Below the pieces are notes generated by a model. It was not told where the DNA came from. It was given only the letters and a program-made list of their open reading frames with translations, and did not search any database. From the NCBI RefSeq assembly GCF_963678975.1, contig NC_089272.1, forward strand, positions 62,508,574-62,572,573: a stretch of DNA of 64,000 bases. Reading direction: 5' to 3'. This document shows positions 36,501-48,059 of the stretch, one piece after another (within the stretch, counting starts at the first letter, position 1; the number at the start of each line of letters is the position of its first letter). Source of the stretch: Dysidea avara (Eukaryota; Porifera; Demospongiae; Dictyoceratida; Dysideidae). Both the position numbers and the translations under genes were made by a program.

Positions 36501-37715
36501 TGAAGAAGACAAGTGCATGAAGAATCCAGCTAGTTCCCATTGTAGTGCTGATGTGTCTATTCCAAGCAGCGAGATCATTACCCGATCTCGATCTCACACT
36601 GTAGATGAATCCAGTGTTAATCCACATGGTGATGGATATCGTAGACGGCTCAAAACACATGAAATGGTTGTACTCAAGGATAAAAACCAAGCAAGGTTTG
36701 TGCATAAAACTCCATGTAATTTAAAATTGTTTTGCATTATAAGCAATTAATCATTTCAGGTTCTGTATAGTTCTGTAAATAGGGTAAAGATAGAAATCCT
36801 GACAAGTGTAGTTCCATCCCTCTAAGTATACATTTGTGAAGTGGCTGGTTTTACTGTACATTTATTATACCTATACATTAATAGGAACATGTTACAGACC
36901 ACCAATCCACTGCACAGTCCTGATCATATTGGGGAACTAGTGCTAATGGGATGTTCAGTAGAGCTACATAATAAGTTGGACATCACCAGTATACTACCAT
37001 TCCTTAGTTCCCAGTATCTGCTAACCCGTGATGACACAGATGTGCTTACAAATGCTACCACCACTAATAATTCTAAGATTAGCCATTTGTTGAAAGTGTT
37101 GCCCAGAAAAGACAAAGGATGGTTTGACAAGTTTTTATACTGTCTTCATCATTCATCTGAAGGAAATGGTCATGCTGGGCTGGTAGAAGAACTGGAGAGT
37201 AAATTTGATGAGCTGAGCAAAACAGCTATCACCAGTGACAAAGAGAAGAATACAAAGGAAGTACCCAAAGAAAATTATGAGGTATGCTAAGCACTATTGT
37301 ATGAGACACCTGTTAACATACGTCACTATTCTCATTTTCAGACTTATCCAATTTATTTGGAATTGCCAAATGAGTCATCTCCATACACAATTAGTGTGAT
37401 GCCAACAGATTTGGTGGAGTCTGTTATGGAGAAAATTGGCAGAAAGCTGAGTGAGTTGTTTGTTAACATATAAAAGACACAAAATTACCTGGGCTGCACA
37501 AGCATGATCAGGGGCTTTACTAACCATTAGATGACATAGCTAAATAACAATAATAAAATTGTGTTCATGTGGTTTAAGTTTGGGTTTTTTTTGTAGACAT
37601 CAAGAATCCTTTTGATATCATACTGAAAGTAGCTGGTTCACAAAGGCTAGATTCAAGGAGGTCTCTTATGGAATCGAAAGTCTTTAGGAACAGCCGTTTA
37701 TCGATGGTACTGTAG
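33564..37715 (+). CDS. DOK-like adaptor with CARD and C-terminal ubiquitin-fold-like module (gene 3)
   Basis: Eight coding exons, all GT-AG and in phase: 33564-33611, 34869-35217, 35579-35858, 36027-36337, 36389-36695, 36885-37281, 37342-37450, 37597-37715; 639 aa. Order: PH domain (SGPIYVKGK..., FTEVKKIEVV), IRS-type PTB (WDQDKIRRSG...VEAGRRCHGGPG), Ser-rich tail with SYEQN, DYASVP and the SH3 ligand KPPIPPRTTRK, CARD (SHLLKVLPRKDKGWFDKFLY, EGNGHAGLV), then about 75 residues starting TYPIYLELPNESSPYTISVM and ending FDIILKVAGSQRL...RLSMVL. The last part resembles the Ras-binding ubiquitin fold of PI3-kinases (pattern ILKVxG then a short acidic/basic loop); this call is tentative. First three exons keep the intron phases of genes 1 and 2. 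A 122-codon element lies in intron 1. Confidence 0.82.
34131..34691 (+). mobile_element. Inverted-repeat element with internal open frame
   Basis: About 560 bp in intron 1 of gene 3, with imperfect inverted ends of about 35 bp (left contains TTTTATGTTTCACGGAT, the inverse of the right contains TCTTATGTTTCATGGAT). Target duplication not resolved. Encloses the open frame 34224-34592. Confidence 0.6.
34224..34592 (+). CDS. Hypothetical 122-aa protein inside an inverted-repeat element
   Basis: Uninterrupted frame from ATG (MAGECSLS) to stop, occupying most of the element at 34131-34691. Has a mixed, protein-like composition with a CNCKHCC-like cysteine cluster (FNCKHCCIYFE) and basic/acidic helices. 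I recognise no family, and the opposite strand is also open over much of it. Could be an accessory gene of the transposon, captured host sequence or a chance frame. Confidence 0.3.
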   Translation: MAGECSLSINSSLNEWLSVVLKRGLVIIKNRVIVQCSCEETFRALVRKVAPELEEERVKRVVISADEKFVDVHEVAMEAPISVCRLFNCKHCCIYFESADSTSAYDKIIKSILYINSNSVSV

Positions 37716-39450
37716 CACAAGATGCCAGCAAGTAACTTTCTCTATAGCAACAATTGATCATTGACTTAGTTAGTATAAACATAATCGACTTCGCAATCGC
37801 CTTAAATATAAGTATACACACTTTTGTAATCAATTCACAATGTCACATCAACACATTATCATGTTGTAAAATATGCTGTGTTAAGTATTAACATGCAACC
37901 CATCCTTCACACCATAATATTTGGGAATAATTGTATTGTATAAATATATGGGCACTGCATGTAATATGGTGGGCTTTTCTTGTTGCTATGCTACAGACTA
38001 TCCTATTATACATATCTGTGTGTGCCATAATAAGTGGTAGAATGTTTATTATTTTGAGACCAGGCCATGTTTGGAATTGGTATACATTATTTCTACACTC
38101 TAGCTGGAGTAGCAAACATCAGTAACATGGTATGTGTACATCACATCACTACACACAGTACATCATCTATTATTATTTGTGTAACCTCATTAGTCAGGTG
38201 ACTACATAGGCAGGCCATTTTGTTTTAAAACAATATAGGTAGATTTTGGGAAATTTATATGCTTGTGGGGAGTTGTTTAGGGCCTTTACAAAATTGTATG
38301 GTTTCTCACTTGACAGGTTTCTTTGTTCTAAAAGTGTAACATTGAAATACCCTACACAGGGTATAATTGTACTAAGCATGACACTGCAACATTGGTTAGA
38401 TCATAACATGAATAAAGTACATGTAGACCAGCTACGTATGATATGATACATAGTGCACAGCAGGACATGTACAACCTAATACTTCACCTACTGTACCATA
38501 AGCCCATCTACAGCTAGTCAGTAATAATGTGACATATTAAAGCAAACAAATTCATCAGTACACATGTACAGTTTGCGTTTCTGTTTAGAATCACTCAAAA
38601 TACTTTATTACATGCTGATTAATTTTGTGTTTTTTACATAAATATTGTGTGTTTGTGTACACAAATGGGATGGAACACTGTTAAACACATACTGGGTATC
38701 TAGGTGAAATCAGATATGCAGGTAAAAGCCTTTTCCAGCACATTCAAAACAATGATTCATTCCACATAATTGTATGCTCAAAAGGTTAGTTACATAGATA
38801 CAGAAATACTAGTAAAGTTGTGCACTTACCATAAACTATGCTTTAGGCAAACTAGTTTATCTTGACATGTTAATGAATCTAAAGCATTACCATTTATAAC
38901 TAATGGTTTTCTACAATAAAGCGCTCACATGAAATAATTTATAATTAATTTGATGAGGTTGGAAACTCTAAGGATGCATGGGACACAATCAACTTATTCA
39001 AGTAATAAACTCCTAATTAGGCAATGGTATTAACTAAGCTACGTATTATATGATTGTTCCGAATAAATAATGAAGTATCTATTAATCTGGGAGATTAAGT
39101 TGTAGTGATACTTACGCACTCTGCATGCTCTCATTTTAACTGTTGGAGTATTCAATTTTGTCAAAATGACGGTGGCACCAAAAGGCATAGTCTTTTTAAC
39201 GGTGCTTCCTTTCCTACACATACAATGCTACTACAAATTAAAAGGCAGACACAGTACCAGGACAATAAAAGTTGGGTACAAAGCAAAACAACTCCCTCAA
39301 ACCAAACGTTTCATTTTTTGCTCATATACATAGTATTGCCACCCCTTGAGCAGATGCTAACCTAATATAAATTCTAACCTTGACAGATATACATACAAAT
39401 ATGGATTTTAGATACACAGTTAATTAACATCATGATCAGATATGACACTA
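37716..39450. repeat. 3' flank of gene 3, related to 40.2-41.8 kb
   Basis: No gene. Two blocks recur about 2 kb downstream in the same order and orientation: 38240-38425 against 40200-40375 (ACATTGAAATACCCTAC/TCATCAAAATATCCTAC, shared ATAATTGTA) and 39005-39340 against 41515-41755 (ACTCCTAATTAGGCAAT/GCTCCTAATCAGGTAAT, shared TTTGTCAAAATRAC). Diverged local duplication. Confidence 0.6.
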
Positions 39451-39845
39451 CAGATGGTAAATTTTTACCCCAAATAAGGCTTAACATATAATGTAGCAGT
39501 AATGGACTGTTACTGCCAAATTTTCGACAATTATTATTATTAACCTTTTGAGTAACGTTAACTGTTTAGGCCATGCAGGTACAACATTAGTAAAATAGTG
39601 AGCTAAACATTTGATGTAATAAGCAAACATTGCTCTCAGACCAACAGACAAGAGTTAGTGCTTAGTAAAACAATGGAGACAAAAGTTCATGAGCCTTTTA
39701 GGCAGAGTACTGCAGCATAGCATCATATACGTGGGTAAGATTATAAGCATAATAAGCTGGTGTCTTCTTACAATGTGTTAATAGGATATTAAGATTATGT
39801 ACTGCATTGTGCTAAGCTGTTTACACACAAAATGTTACCATATCA

Positions 39846-39871
39846 CACACACACACACACACACACATACA

Positions 39872-39939
<68 letters not shown>

Positions 39940-40195
39940 CACACACAAAACAACAATAAAGCCTTTAGCTGCTGTGCTAGCACAGTCAGTGGACCAGCAC
40001 TGCGCCACCTGTGTGCTACTCAAGTGCTAGGAGTCAGTGCAGGTAAATCCTACTGGGGCAGGACTAGTAACCCACAGGAGGCTGTGCCTTGTACCACAGG
40101 TGAAGGTGTAGGCACCCAAAGTCCCACCTGGAACTTCACTCACTGTGTGAGACATGGAGAGTTGGCATTTGCTTCCCCAGTTAATACCAGGTTGT
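39846..40195 (-). mobile_element. Truncated copy of the tetranucleotide-tailed SINE
   Basis: CA run, ACGC array (about 39872-39927), CA run, then unique sequence matching the body of the SINE at 30230-30415 (for example AGCTGCTGTGCTAGCA against AGCTGCCATGCTAGCA, and TTAATACCAGGT). The tRNA-like head is missing. Long apparent open frames in the array are repeat artefacts. Confidence 0.6.
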
Positions 40196-40199
40196 ATAT

Positions 40200-42200
40200 A
40201 TTTCAGTATGTAGGGGTTTATTTAGGGACTTCCCACAAGGTCGAATAGCTTCTCATTAGACAGATTTATATTAGCTATGTCATCAAAATATCCTACAAAA
40301 GGAATAATTGTAAAAAGCATCACGTTGCACATTACAACATTGGTGGTTAACTGCATCAATAAAGTACAATGGCACGGGTACACATGTATTGTAGTTGTTT
40401 GTGCTTACAGCTTAACCTGGTACAGTGTTGTAGGTTTACTGTACATTGTACTAGCTCAGGTATGAAAGATTGGATTATACAATAAACAATAAATATAAAG
40501 AATCTATTAATGTGCATCCCAAGCAGTTACCACACATGCAAAGTGTCAAAACCGGACAACAGAGAAATTACACTATGAAATGCAGTGACATTCCTCCCTA
40601 TACAAGTACTAAACACAGTTGCTCCTATTATATTCTCTTTATAAGCACAATGTTATGTATGATATACTATATGCTCAATGATTGAGCATTATCACTCTTT
40701 GCAATTGCATATTGTATCCCCTATTTGCTATGAGTTTATTAGTGATCACAATGGTTTAAGTATTGCTAGCCACTGGAATCACTGAAATTGTACATGAGAT
40801 ATATACATAAACTGTATTACTCATTATTATACTCATACAAAAGTATGGGAAAAATTTGTTGGGAGCATCAGCCTACAAGCTGTAATTATACCTTGAATGG
40901 TCTGTATGATAAAACATGTGCTTGGGGTCTGCCAGGGGCAGCCCCCACAGAAAAAAATATTATGACTGCATTTTCAGCGGTTTCACCTAACAGTTTCTCT
41001 TAAAGTATCTCCATCATTTTATCTTATTTGCTACACATGTGAATATGTGTGTGTGTATGTCACATGTTATGGACAGACCATGCACCAGTAGTTTTCGTGA
41101 AGCAGTGCACTGATGCACATTGTGTTATATATACCACCTTCTTAAGATTGTTACATTTTAAGCATTGATTTCCAGGGATTTAGACTTTTCCTTTTGCAGT
41201 GACCTGTCATCGCTGAACAATATCTTAGGTACTTAGCCAGTTTTATTTTAGTGCTTGTTTCCCATTACTACAACTTTTGTACTTGATTACAATACATGTA
41301 TGTACATGCATGCATATAGTATACACAGAACTACAACCAGTAAATCATGCACTGATCATGAACCATGATACTGGTTTATCCTGATGTATGTAGATATCAA
41401 CAGCTAATCAGCATAAATGCGTAACCAATTGCAATAGATACCCTCTGTCATAAAGAGCCCACATAATAATTCAATTTGTCTTAACTTTAAGGATGGGAAA
41501 CATGCAGGGAATCAGGTAAATGAGCTCCTAATCAGGTAATTGTGAAGTGGGATGATTTTGTGCTGAAGAAATCTGGTACAATTTGTCAAAATAACAGTGA
41601 CACTAAAAGGTATAGCCTGTAAAATGGATGCTTCCTCTACATTATATACAAGTACTACAAGAAAGGGAGGACATACGTAGTCACACAGTAGGACAAGAAA
41701 TAAATATACAAGGCTACAAAACACTGTACCTCAGACTACATTAATTTTTTATGCTCATAAGTATATTCATACTAAAACCCTTTTCTCAGATTCTGACTTC
41801 ATATAAGCTTTAAAACTTGTGTAGCTACAAATACAATTATCATAAAATATAGGGATAAGTGATACATATTGACATAGGTAATGAGAATATCACAATGTAA
41901 CACTAGAGCTCGTGAATTTTGATATCCCAGAATACCATAGCTATGGTAGTTCATGATTGCTCTGTTAGACAGTTAGAGTACAATAAATACTCCAATATAG
42001 CAGTCACTATTGTGATACAGGGTACATGATGTATCACAAATCCCAATAATACATATATTTTCCCCACAATTTAAATTTAAACTCACACTAGAACAAATAT
42101 GTTATCTGACCATTTGCTGCAGCTGTATGCAACAAGTATGCACTTAGGTACATGTACATATATAAATGTGCTGAATCTAATTACAGGGTGGGCACCAAAT
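40200..42200. repeat. Diverged duplicate of the gene 3 flank
   Basis: Carries the second copies of the blocks listed at 37716-39450. Otherwise AT-rich with no gene. A partial CTCTAATAGAGCAGTCA-like pair sits at 41958-42007. Confidence 0.5.
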
Positions 42201-42204
42201 ATAT

Positions 42205-42735
42205 TCTCATGTACAGGGTGGGTAGTTGCAATTTAATTCTATTTTAACCATGCATCAAGACATATTTCACCAGAACATATCTGTGTACGGTATTGTATAT
42301 AGATATAGAGAAGAAATCAAGGCATCATCTTCACTACGCAGGACTTGTACTGTAGTTCAGTATATTCTTCTTATATATAACAACCACTGCTTTCCTTTCA
42401 ACTATCCACATTTAGCATTCTCAGCCCCTAGACTTTCAAATCTCCAAGAGTTCTGTAGTTTAGCCACCCCGGTTGTGCTCTGAGCATAAAGTGCCTCTTT
42501 TAAAATACAAATGTTTTTCTTCATCTTCTTCACACATTAGGACCACAGTTCCATTTTTGTGTCAATGTCAATATCTTCAGTACACTAATAATTTGGGTTA
42601 CTGTCCATTCTATTGTTGTGTAACTCTTAGGTTTAAACTTGTTTATGTACATCTTTATCACGTCTGATAGAGTTCTACCAAACATTTCTGTCTTCTCAGT
42701 CAGTAGTTCAAACGCTAGCTCAACAGATGTTCTTT
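42205..42735 (-). pseudogene. Pseudogene of the CARD-helical family (C-terminal part)
   Basis: Aligns with the C-terminal half of the - strand gene at 57818-58385: shared CTCATGTACAG at the 3' end, GAAATCAAGGCATCATCTT, and the protein stretch FELLTEKTEMFGRTLSD against CELLTEKTEKFGKALSD. Several frameshifts and stops. The N-terminal CARD is missing. Confidence 0.85.
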
Positions 42736-42764
42736 TAAACTGCAAATTTGACACACAAGTCAGC

Positions 42765-43145
42765 ACTCACCAGTGACAAACAGGAAGTTACAAGGATTGT
42801 ACTCAAAGTGGATGGACTCAAAGTAAATTGTGAAGTACTAGACACATGTTAGTCTTATCCAAATGGAATTGCCAAATTTATGGATCAAGTTTAATGTGAT
42901 GCCAACAGATTTGGTTGAGTCTCTCATGGAGAGAATTAGCAGAAAGCTTAGTAATAATGAGTTGTTTGCTATTGTTGCCAATAAATATTTAACAGTCATA
43001 AAAGTCCCTGAGCTGATCGGAGACCTGAACCACTGATCACAAAAATAATTGTGTGGGTTTTGTTGTAGACATCAAGAATTTCTTTGATATCACACTAAAA
43101 GTAGCTGGTTCACAAAGGCTAGATTCAAGGAGGTCTCTTAGGGGA
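42765..43145 (+). pseudogene. Pseudogene of gene 3 (last exons)
   Basis: Matches the end of gene 3 exon 6 (CACCAGTGACAAA), exon 7 (GGAATTGCCAAAT, GTGATGCCAACAGATTTGGT) and, after an intron-like gap with TTTTGTTGTAG, exon 8 (ACATCAAGAATTTCTTTGAT, GTAGCTGGTTCACAAAGGCT). Intron retained, so it is a DNA-level duplicate and not a processed copy. Abuts the preceding - strand pseudogene. Confidence 0.88.
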
Positions 43146-43963
43146 ACTAATACAACCCTGTTGTTTCCTTTGATCTGAGGTGTCAAAGTGGTATACATAA
43201 AAAACAGTGTGAAAAGATCCAAGTAAATTCTATACTTGCCATATAGAACAGTTCATGCAGCCACAGTTCTGTAACAGGTATAGTTATAGAACAGCACCAT
43301 CAGCACGTGATATGGTAACCCAAGGACTCATGATCCAGGTGGGGTGGCTAGCTACCCACCATGCATGGCCTTGCAGCCACTCAGACATGCACACTCTTTC
43401 GTTATTTTACATATTATATCAATATGAACTAAATCCCTGCATTTCATTGGATTCCATGCTAGTTGGCTGCCCAGTCTATAACCTTATAGTAGATGGTAGC
43501 AGTATACATTATGATAATGGGCAGTATTGGTTATCACCAGGCAGAGGAGTTCTTGAAGGAAAATATGGGATCTGCTTTAGGGCTGAGTCAATTATATCTT
43601 TTATAATTGCAGCAAGTCACCCTAGGGCTGTGGCACAATGCAACTGCCTCAAAATTAGTTTAAGCTAAAGTAGTGAAAAACATACAGGATATTATAACTA
43701 CAACTACACAAAATTTTTTGGAATTTTCAACTAGAGTAGGGACCATAGCACATCGATAAAAAGTACTGAAACAAGCAGGGATATAACACTTCTTATTGTT
43801 TTACTGTGATTTAATATCATGCACTACTCCAACTTGTTTCATTACTTTTTATCGATGCGCTATGGTCCGGGTTTTACTCTTTTCACCACCTTTCATAACC
43901 CTTACGTAATATTAAGCTCAAAAGCATCCAGACTTCCTACTGTAGTTGTTGCTCTCTCTCTTC

Positions 43964-44107
43964 GACTTTAGGGCACGCATCTAGTAGTTGCCGCGAGTAG
44001 TCGACTTTAGGGGATGCGTCCAGTAGTTGCCGCGAGTAGTAGACTTTAGGGGAAGCGTCCAGTAGTTGTCACGAGTAGTAGACTTTAGGGGAAGCGTCTA
44101 GTAGTGT
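43964..44107. repeat. 39-bp tandem repeat, four units
   Basis: Units start with GACTTTAGGG at 43964, 44003, 44042 and 44081, each with GCGTCCAGTAGTTGCCGCGA or a variant. Followed by GTTAGGGTTAGGGTTAG (44112-44127), identical in kind to the animal telomere repeat but only about three units. Confidence 0.85.
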
Positions 44108-44244
44108 TAGCGTTAGGGTTAGGGTTAGAGTTCAGCTTTGGTTTCTTCTTCACCTTTAGGGTTAGGTTCTTCTTACTATATACAGCTTATTTCGTTAGTC
44201 ACATTTATAAGATACAAAAGAAGGGAACCAAAGGAGCTAGCAGT

Positions 44245-44317
44245 GGTAGCATAATCGGTAGCATAATCGGTAGCACACTGGACCATCACACTGGGATCCT
44301 GGGTTCGATTCCCCTTC
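44245..44317 (+). ncRNA. tRNA-like sequence (SINE head or tRNA fossil)
   Basis: Has a B-box-like GGTTCGATTCC (44312-44322 region) preceded by a short stem (CTGGGATCCTGG) and A-box-like TGGTAGCATAATCGG, in which GTAGCATAATCG is duplicated. A clean cloverleaf is not evident, so it is probably tRNA-derived and not a functional gene. Confidence 0.4.
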
Positions 44318-44494
44318 AATACTGCACTATTTTTTTTTCGCCTTTTTGGTTCACCGTCTTTTGTCTAAGTTCTGTAGGGTTATGAAATAGGGTGAAAAGA
44401 GTGATACCCGCTATGGTCCCTACCGTAGTTGAAAATTCCAAAAATTTTTGTGTATTTGTTTGTTAACTTTTTTTGTAAAATAAAATTATTGTGA

Positions 44495-44960
44495 CTGGTG
44501 AACCCACGCATACCACGTCAAAAGAAAGAAACGCCACCGCGCTAGCTGCCAATTATCATCTAAAAAGTGAAGTATCCATTACGCTTCGTTTCAGCTATGT
44601 TCAACCCGTTACACAGTATTACGAACCAAGAACTATTCGAAAAGCACCTCTGCAATCAAAGTAGCCACTATAAAAATATGGATGATTTCCATTACAAAGG
44701 GAAGCCATGCATCACACGCTACCATTAAATCAACACCTTTTGCTGTCAACAAAGATGACTGGGACACAAAGGAGGACAATGGTAAGTCCATGAAGAATGC
44801 ATTGCACACACTGCGGCATGCCAAAAGGCACGTGTCCGGTTGAGGCAACATCGAACAGTAAAAATATCAAGCCTGTAGCCTTAACCATTATTGAGTTACG
44901 CTTGTCTGTAGAGGCATCAGTCAGTCAGTCAGTCAGTCAGTAGAAAGTTCCGTTTAATAA
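44495..44960 (+). repeat. Dispersed repeat with CAGT tail, copy 1
   Basis: Shares with 46590-47165 the ordered motifs GAACCCACRCATA, ACAAAGGAGGACAA(T/A)GGTAA, GCC(A)AAAAGGCAC and a terminal GGCATCA(G/A)TCAGTCAG block, here with five CAGT units. Looks like a short interspersed or non-autonomous element. No coding sense. Confidence 0.6.
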
Positions 44961-46589
44961 TTTTTTAAAAAATTGCATAGCAACTTGTTTGAAGTGTTTC
45001 AGGTTGATCTGAAGGCTTGTTTGGGCCTGCTTCATCATCATCAGGGAAAAGTGAGGCTAGTTTTTGGGTGACATTTTTTTCAAGGACCATGCCTACACCT
45101 TTGTGATCCCTACCATACAGTACTATCGTACTGTATGATAACCTTTAAGGTAATATTTCTTCCTGTGGGGCATGTGACTAGTAGGAGATGATAGCTCACA
45201 TTTACTTATTCAATGGAGCAAACCTAAAGTATCATCTCCCACATATCACATATACAGAGAGGAATGTGCAGTCAGTATGTGCACAGGTGTTACAGGTGTA
45301 TTACAGTTTGTTTTAGCCACTAGTGTTAACTCATGATCAGCTTGTACTGGGATTACAAAATACATTATATGTTTACAAGGGCATGCTACTAGCTATGTGC
45401 TTCACTGTACAAGCTAGACGATAACATTGTCAGCTCTTCCCTGATGTAATATAGCTACCAAGACATTCAAGACTCTCATCTTAAAATCTGGGCAAATCAG
45501 CCACCTTGGTTTATTTCTGGATCAGTGCCTGTAACCTGTTCAATATAGAACACACTGAGACACTGGATGACCACATACAATGGCAAGGTGATGGATTTCA
45601 AGACCACTTGGCGAGTTTCAAATTGTTTCATACCACAGGTTGAAGGCAGTTCTCTATACCAGTCAAAGCATCATCATGCTAGTGCTACGTGTATGCAAAA
45701 TATAGCACTCAAAGAGTAGTCTTGAGATGAAATATAGTACTCGGCTTTGCCTTGTGTTTGTCTCTTGCCCACTCTTTAGCATACCATATTTTGTGTATGA
45801 TATGCACTGCCGGTGGTGCTTTAACATGCACTTGTTGAGATCGATTGTGGTATTAAGTTTACAGTAGTGTTGTGAAAGTATACACAGGGAGTCCTTGGAC
45901 TAAATTAAGTAAGAAAGTTAGTTCTATATAACATAAACCCTAGACACCTGACTCAATGTTACATAACACACATGACCACAAATTTATTCATGGCTATTAT
46001 AATTAATTCATGATTATTATAGTGGGTACTTATCCCAGTACTTGATTACTTGTCTATGCTAGCTCAGTACTTAGCTCAGTACTTGAGTACTTAGCTTAGT
46101 GAGTACTTGGAACCCACAATCCATCTTTTCGCATGCTCTTAATTGTGTTGTTCTGAGTACATTCGAATCCTCACTACAGTAGTGCCTTGTCATTATTCTT
46201 GCATCATTTTCCAGTGTCCACTATCAAATTCACATGGTCCAATGTAAATACACTTATGAAGCAAGCCTGCACATATGTAGGTGAGTAAAGGAGTAGTGTA
46301 GCACTAGCAAAGCCATTTAACGTGATGACAATGACATGAATGCATGTTGCGTATGTAAATAGAAATGCGAGGAAGTTTATTTGCAGTATGTGTTTATGGC
46401 AGAGTAACTAGCACTAAAATATGCCTAACATAATAGAGAAAGAATGGAAGACAAATCAATACACGTATTGAATTTACCAGGTCACGAGGTGAGAGTCAAA
46501 TATTATGTTAGAATTTCTGTGGCGCCTTGATGTATACCATTATTACCAATTTAATGTAGCTACCTATAACATATGACATTAAAAAATTC
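44961..46589. other. Intergenic DNA with one conserved-loop palindrome
   Basis: No gene. A decayed palindrome at about 45685-45810 carries CTCGGCTTTGCCTTGTG (45739-45755), the reverse complement of the GAGGCAAAGCCGA-type loop seen at 20956 and 21881. A TAC-TTAG-rich stretch (GAGTACTTAGC-like repeats) lies at 46022-46110. Confidence 0.55.
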
Positions 46590-47165
46590 TATATCGTGAC
46601 ACCTGTAGAACCCACACATATGCATCAAATCAACAAAGTACGTGTGGAATCAGGTGCATGGCTGAACGCCTGCCCCCATCCATCAATTAAGCGAAGTGGT
46701 CATTGCACTTCATTTTCAACCAATTACACAGCATTCAATACTAAACAAGGAACAGTACTGGAACTCTGCAATCGATCCAGTCACTACGGGGTTACTGTTG
46801 ATTTCAAGTCTATTGAGAAATTGTGTTTGCATAAAGAATGACTTCCACCTCAACTTACTAAATATACAAGATTTTTCAATGGAGATGAAATGTACAGTAT
46901 AAACGTGACAGTCAGCCACAGAGAAGCCATTTTATGCTACTACAAATCGATACCTTGGGCTCCAGAAAAAGGAAGAAATACAATACAAAGGAGGACAAAG
47001 GTAAATCCATGATGCATACTTGTAACTATGTACTGCAGTTTACTAAAAGGCACCTAGTGATGTCTAGTCACAGTGAAAAAATAAAGCACGTAGCCTTAGG
47101 CATTATACTTGTCTGAAGGCATCAATCAGTCAGTTAGTCAGAAGAAAATTCCACCAACCTATCGG
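46590..47165 (+). repeat. Dispersed repeat with CAGT tail, copy 2
   Basis: Second copy of the family at 44495 (same ordered motifs; tail ATCAATCAGTCAGTTAGTCAG near 47124). Diverged. Open frames inside it are short and unlike known proteins. Confidence 0.6.
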
Positions 47166-47593
47166 GTCACACTGAAGGTACTTTTAGCCTTGACTATATT
47201 ACATACATATATCTAACCAATACTGCCAAGGCACCATGAAGGTATTGTAAGGCTATACAGTTTCTAGTCAATATTTTTTGTGAGGAAGAGCAAACCTCCA
47301 AGATCCTTAATATATATATATATATATATAGTACTATTGTACTGTATGATTTACTAAACGTCCCGCTGAAGGTGCTAAATGTGTAAATAGGTGAGGCATT
47401 GACAAGTAAGTTATTTTATTAGCCATACAATGTTTACAAATTTGAAACCAGATCATACCACTTTGGAATTGCTGAATTACTTAGTGATGTATACTTTTTA
47501 TTGTGCACACTAACATGTACATCATTATGTACAGTGCCATGTTGATCAGACATATGTATGCTTATTATACCACCATACATTTGATATATATAT

Positions 47594-47909
47594 ATATATA
47601 TTAGGGCTCAAACGAATATTCGAATATTCGAATACCATTTCTGGTATTCGAATATTCGTTTCAAAGGATGTATATAACATCACTGGTAGAGTACATGGAA
47701 ATTCTTGATCCTACATAAGCATATCTATGACATAAATGATCAAATCATGTTGATTCTGAATTGTATTAAAGAGACATCTTGTACAGCCGCAGGATTATTG
47801 ATATCTCATCCATATCAATGTTGAAAAAGAATATTCGAATATTCGGTAGTTGTGAATAAAGAATATTCGAATAGTAAAAACCACTATTTGTTTGAGCCCT
47901 AATATATAT
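47594..47909. mobile_element. hAT-like MITE with ATTCGAATATTCG repeats
   Basis: Element 47602-47901, ends TAGGGCTCAAACGAATA and (inverse) TAGGGCTCAAACAAATA, flanked by ATATATAT on both sides. The target was a TA repeat, so the 8-bp duplication is suggestive only. Both ends carry multiple GAATATTCGAATA palindromes. Confidence 0.8.
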
Positions 47910-48059
47910 ATCCAACTTTATATATATACATATGTAAGTCAGGGTATACCACTTTGCAAATAGTACAGGTGACACTACATACTACCGATTGTACACACCA
48001 TAAATTAACTTAGCTGCCTATACACTAAATACAAAATCACTGATAAGTACATACACACT

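Larger units (their letters stand above)
43700..44460. mobile_element. Large composite inverted-repeat element
   Basis: Outer ends GGAATTTTCAACTA...GTAGGGACCATAGC on the left (43716-43753) and their inverse on the right (44410-44450). The left arm also folds on itself (ACCATAGC..ATCGATAAAAAGT against ACTTTTTATCGATGCGCTAT at 43842-43862). Inside are a 39-bp tandem array, a short TTAGGG run and a tRNA-like stretch. Confidence 0.65.

Noticed and set aside
36445..36750. Reading gene 3 exon 5 through its donor as a separate protein
   Set aside because: The GT at 36696 and the next acceptor keep phase with the CARD exon, and the read-through adds only intronic residues.
43255..43668. Open frame of 137 codons
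   Set aside because: No recognisable motif, biased composition, located between a pseudogene and repeats; most likely chance.
43964..44107. 39-bp direct repeats as a CRISPR array
   Set aside because: Units are contiguous without unique spacers and the context is eukaryotic; it is a minisatellite.
44106..44128. TTAGGG-like run as a telomere or chromosome end
   Set aside because: Only about three units, embedded in an inverted-repeat element with unique DNA on both sides.
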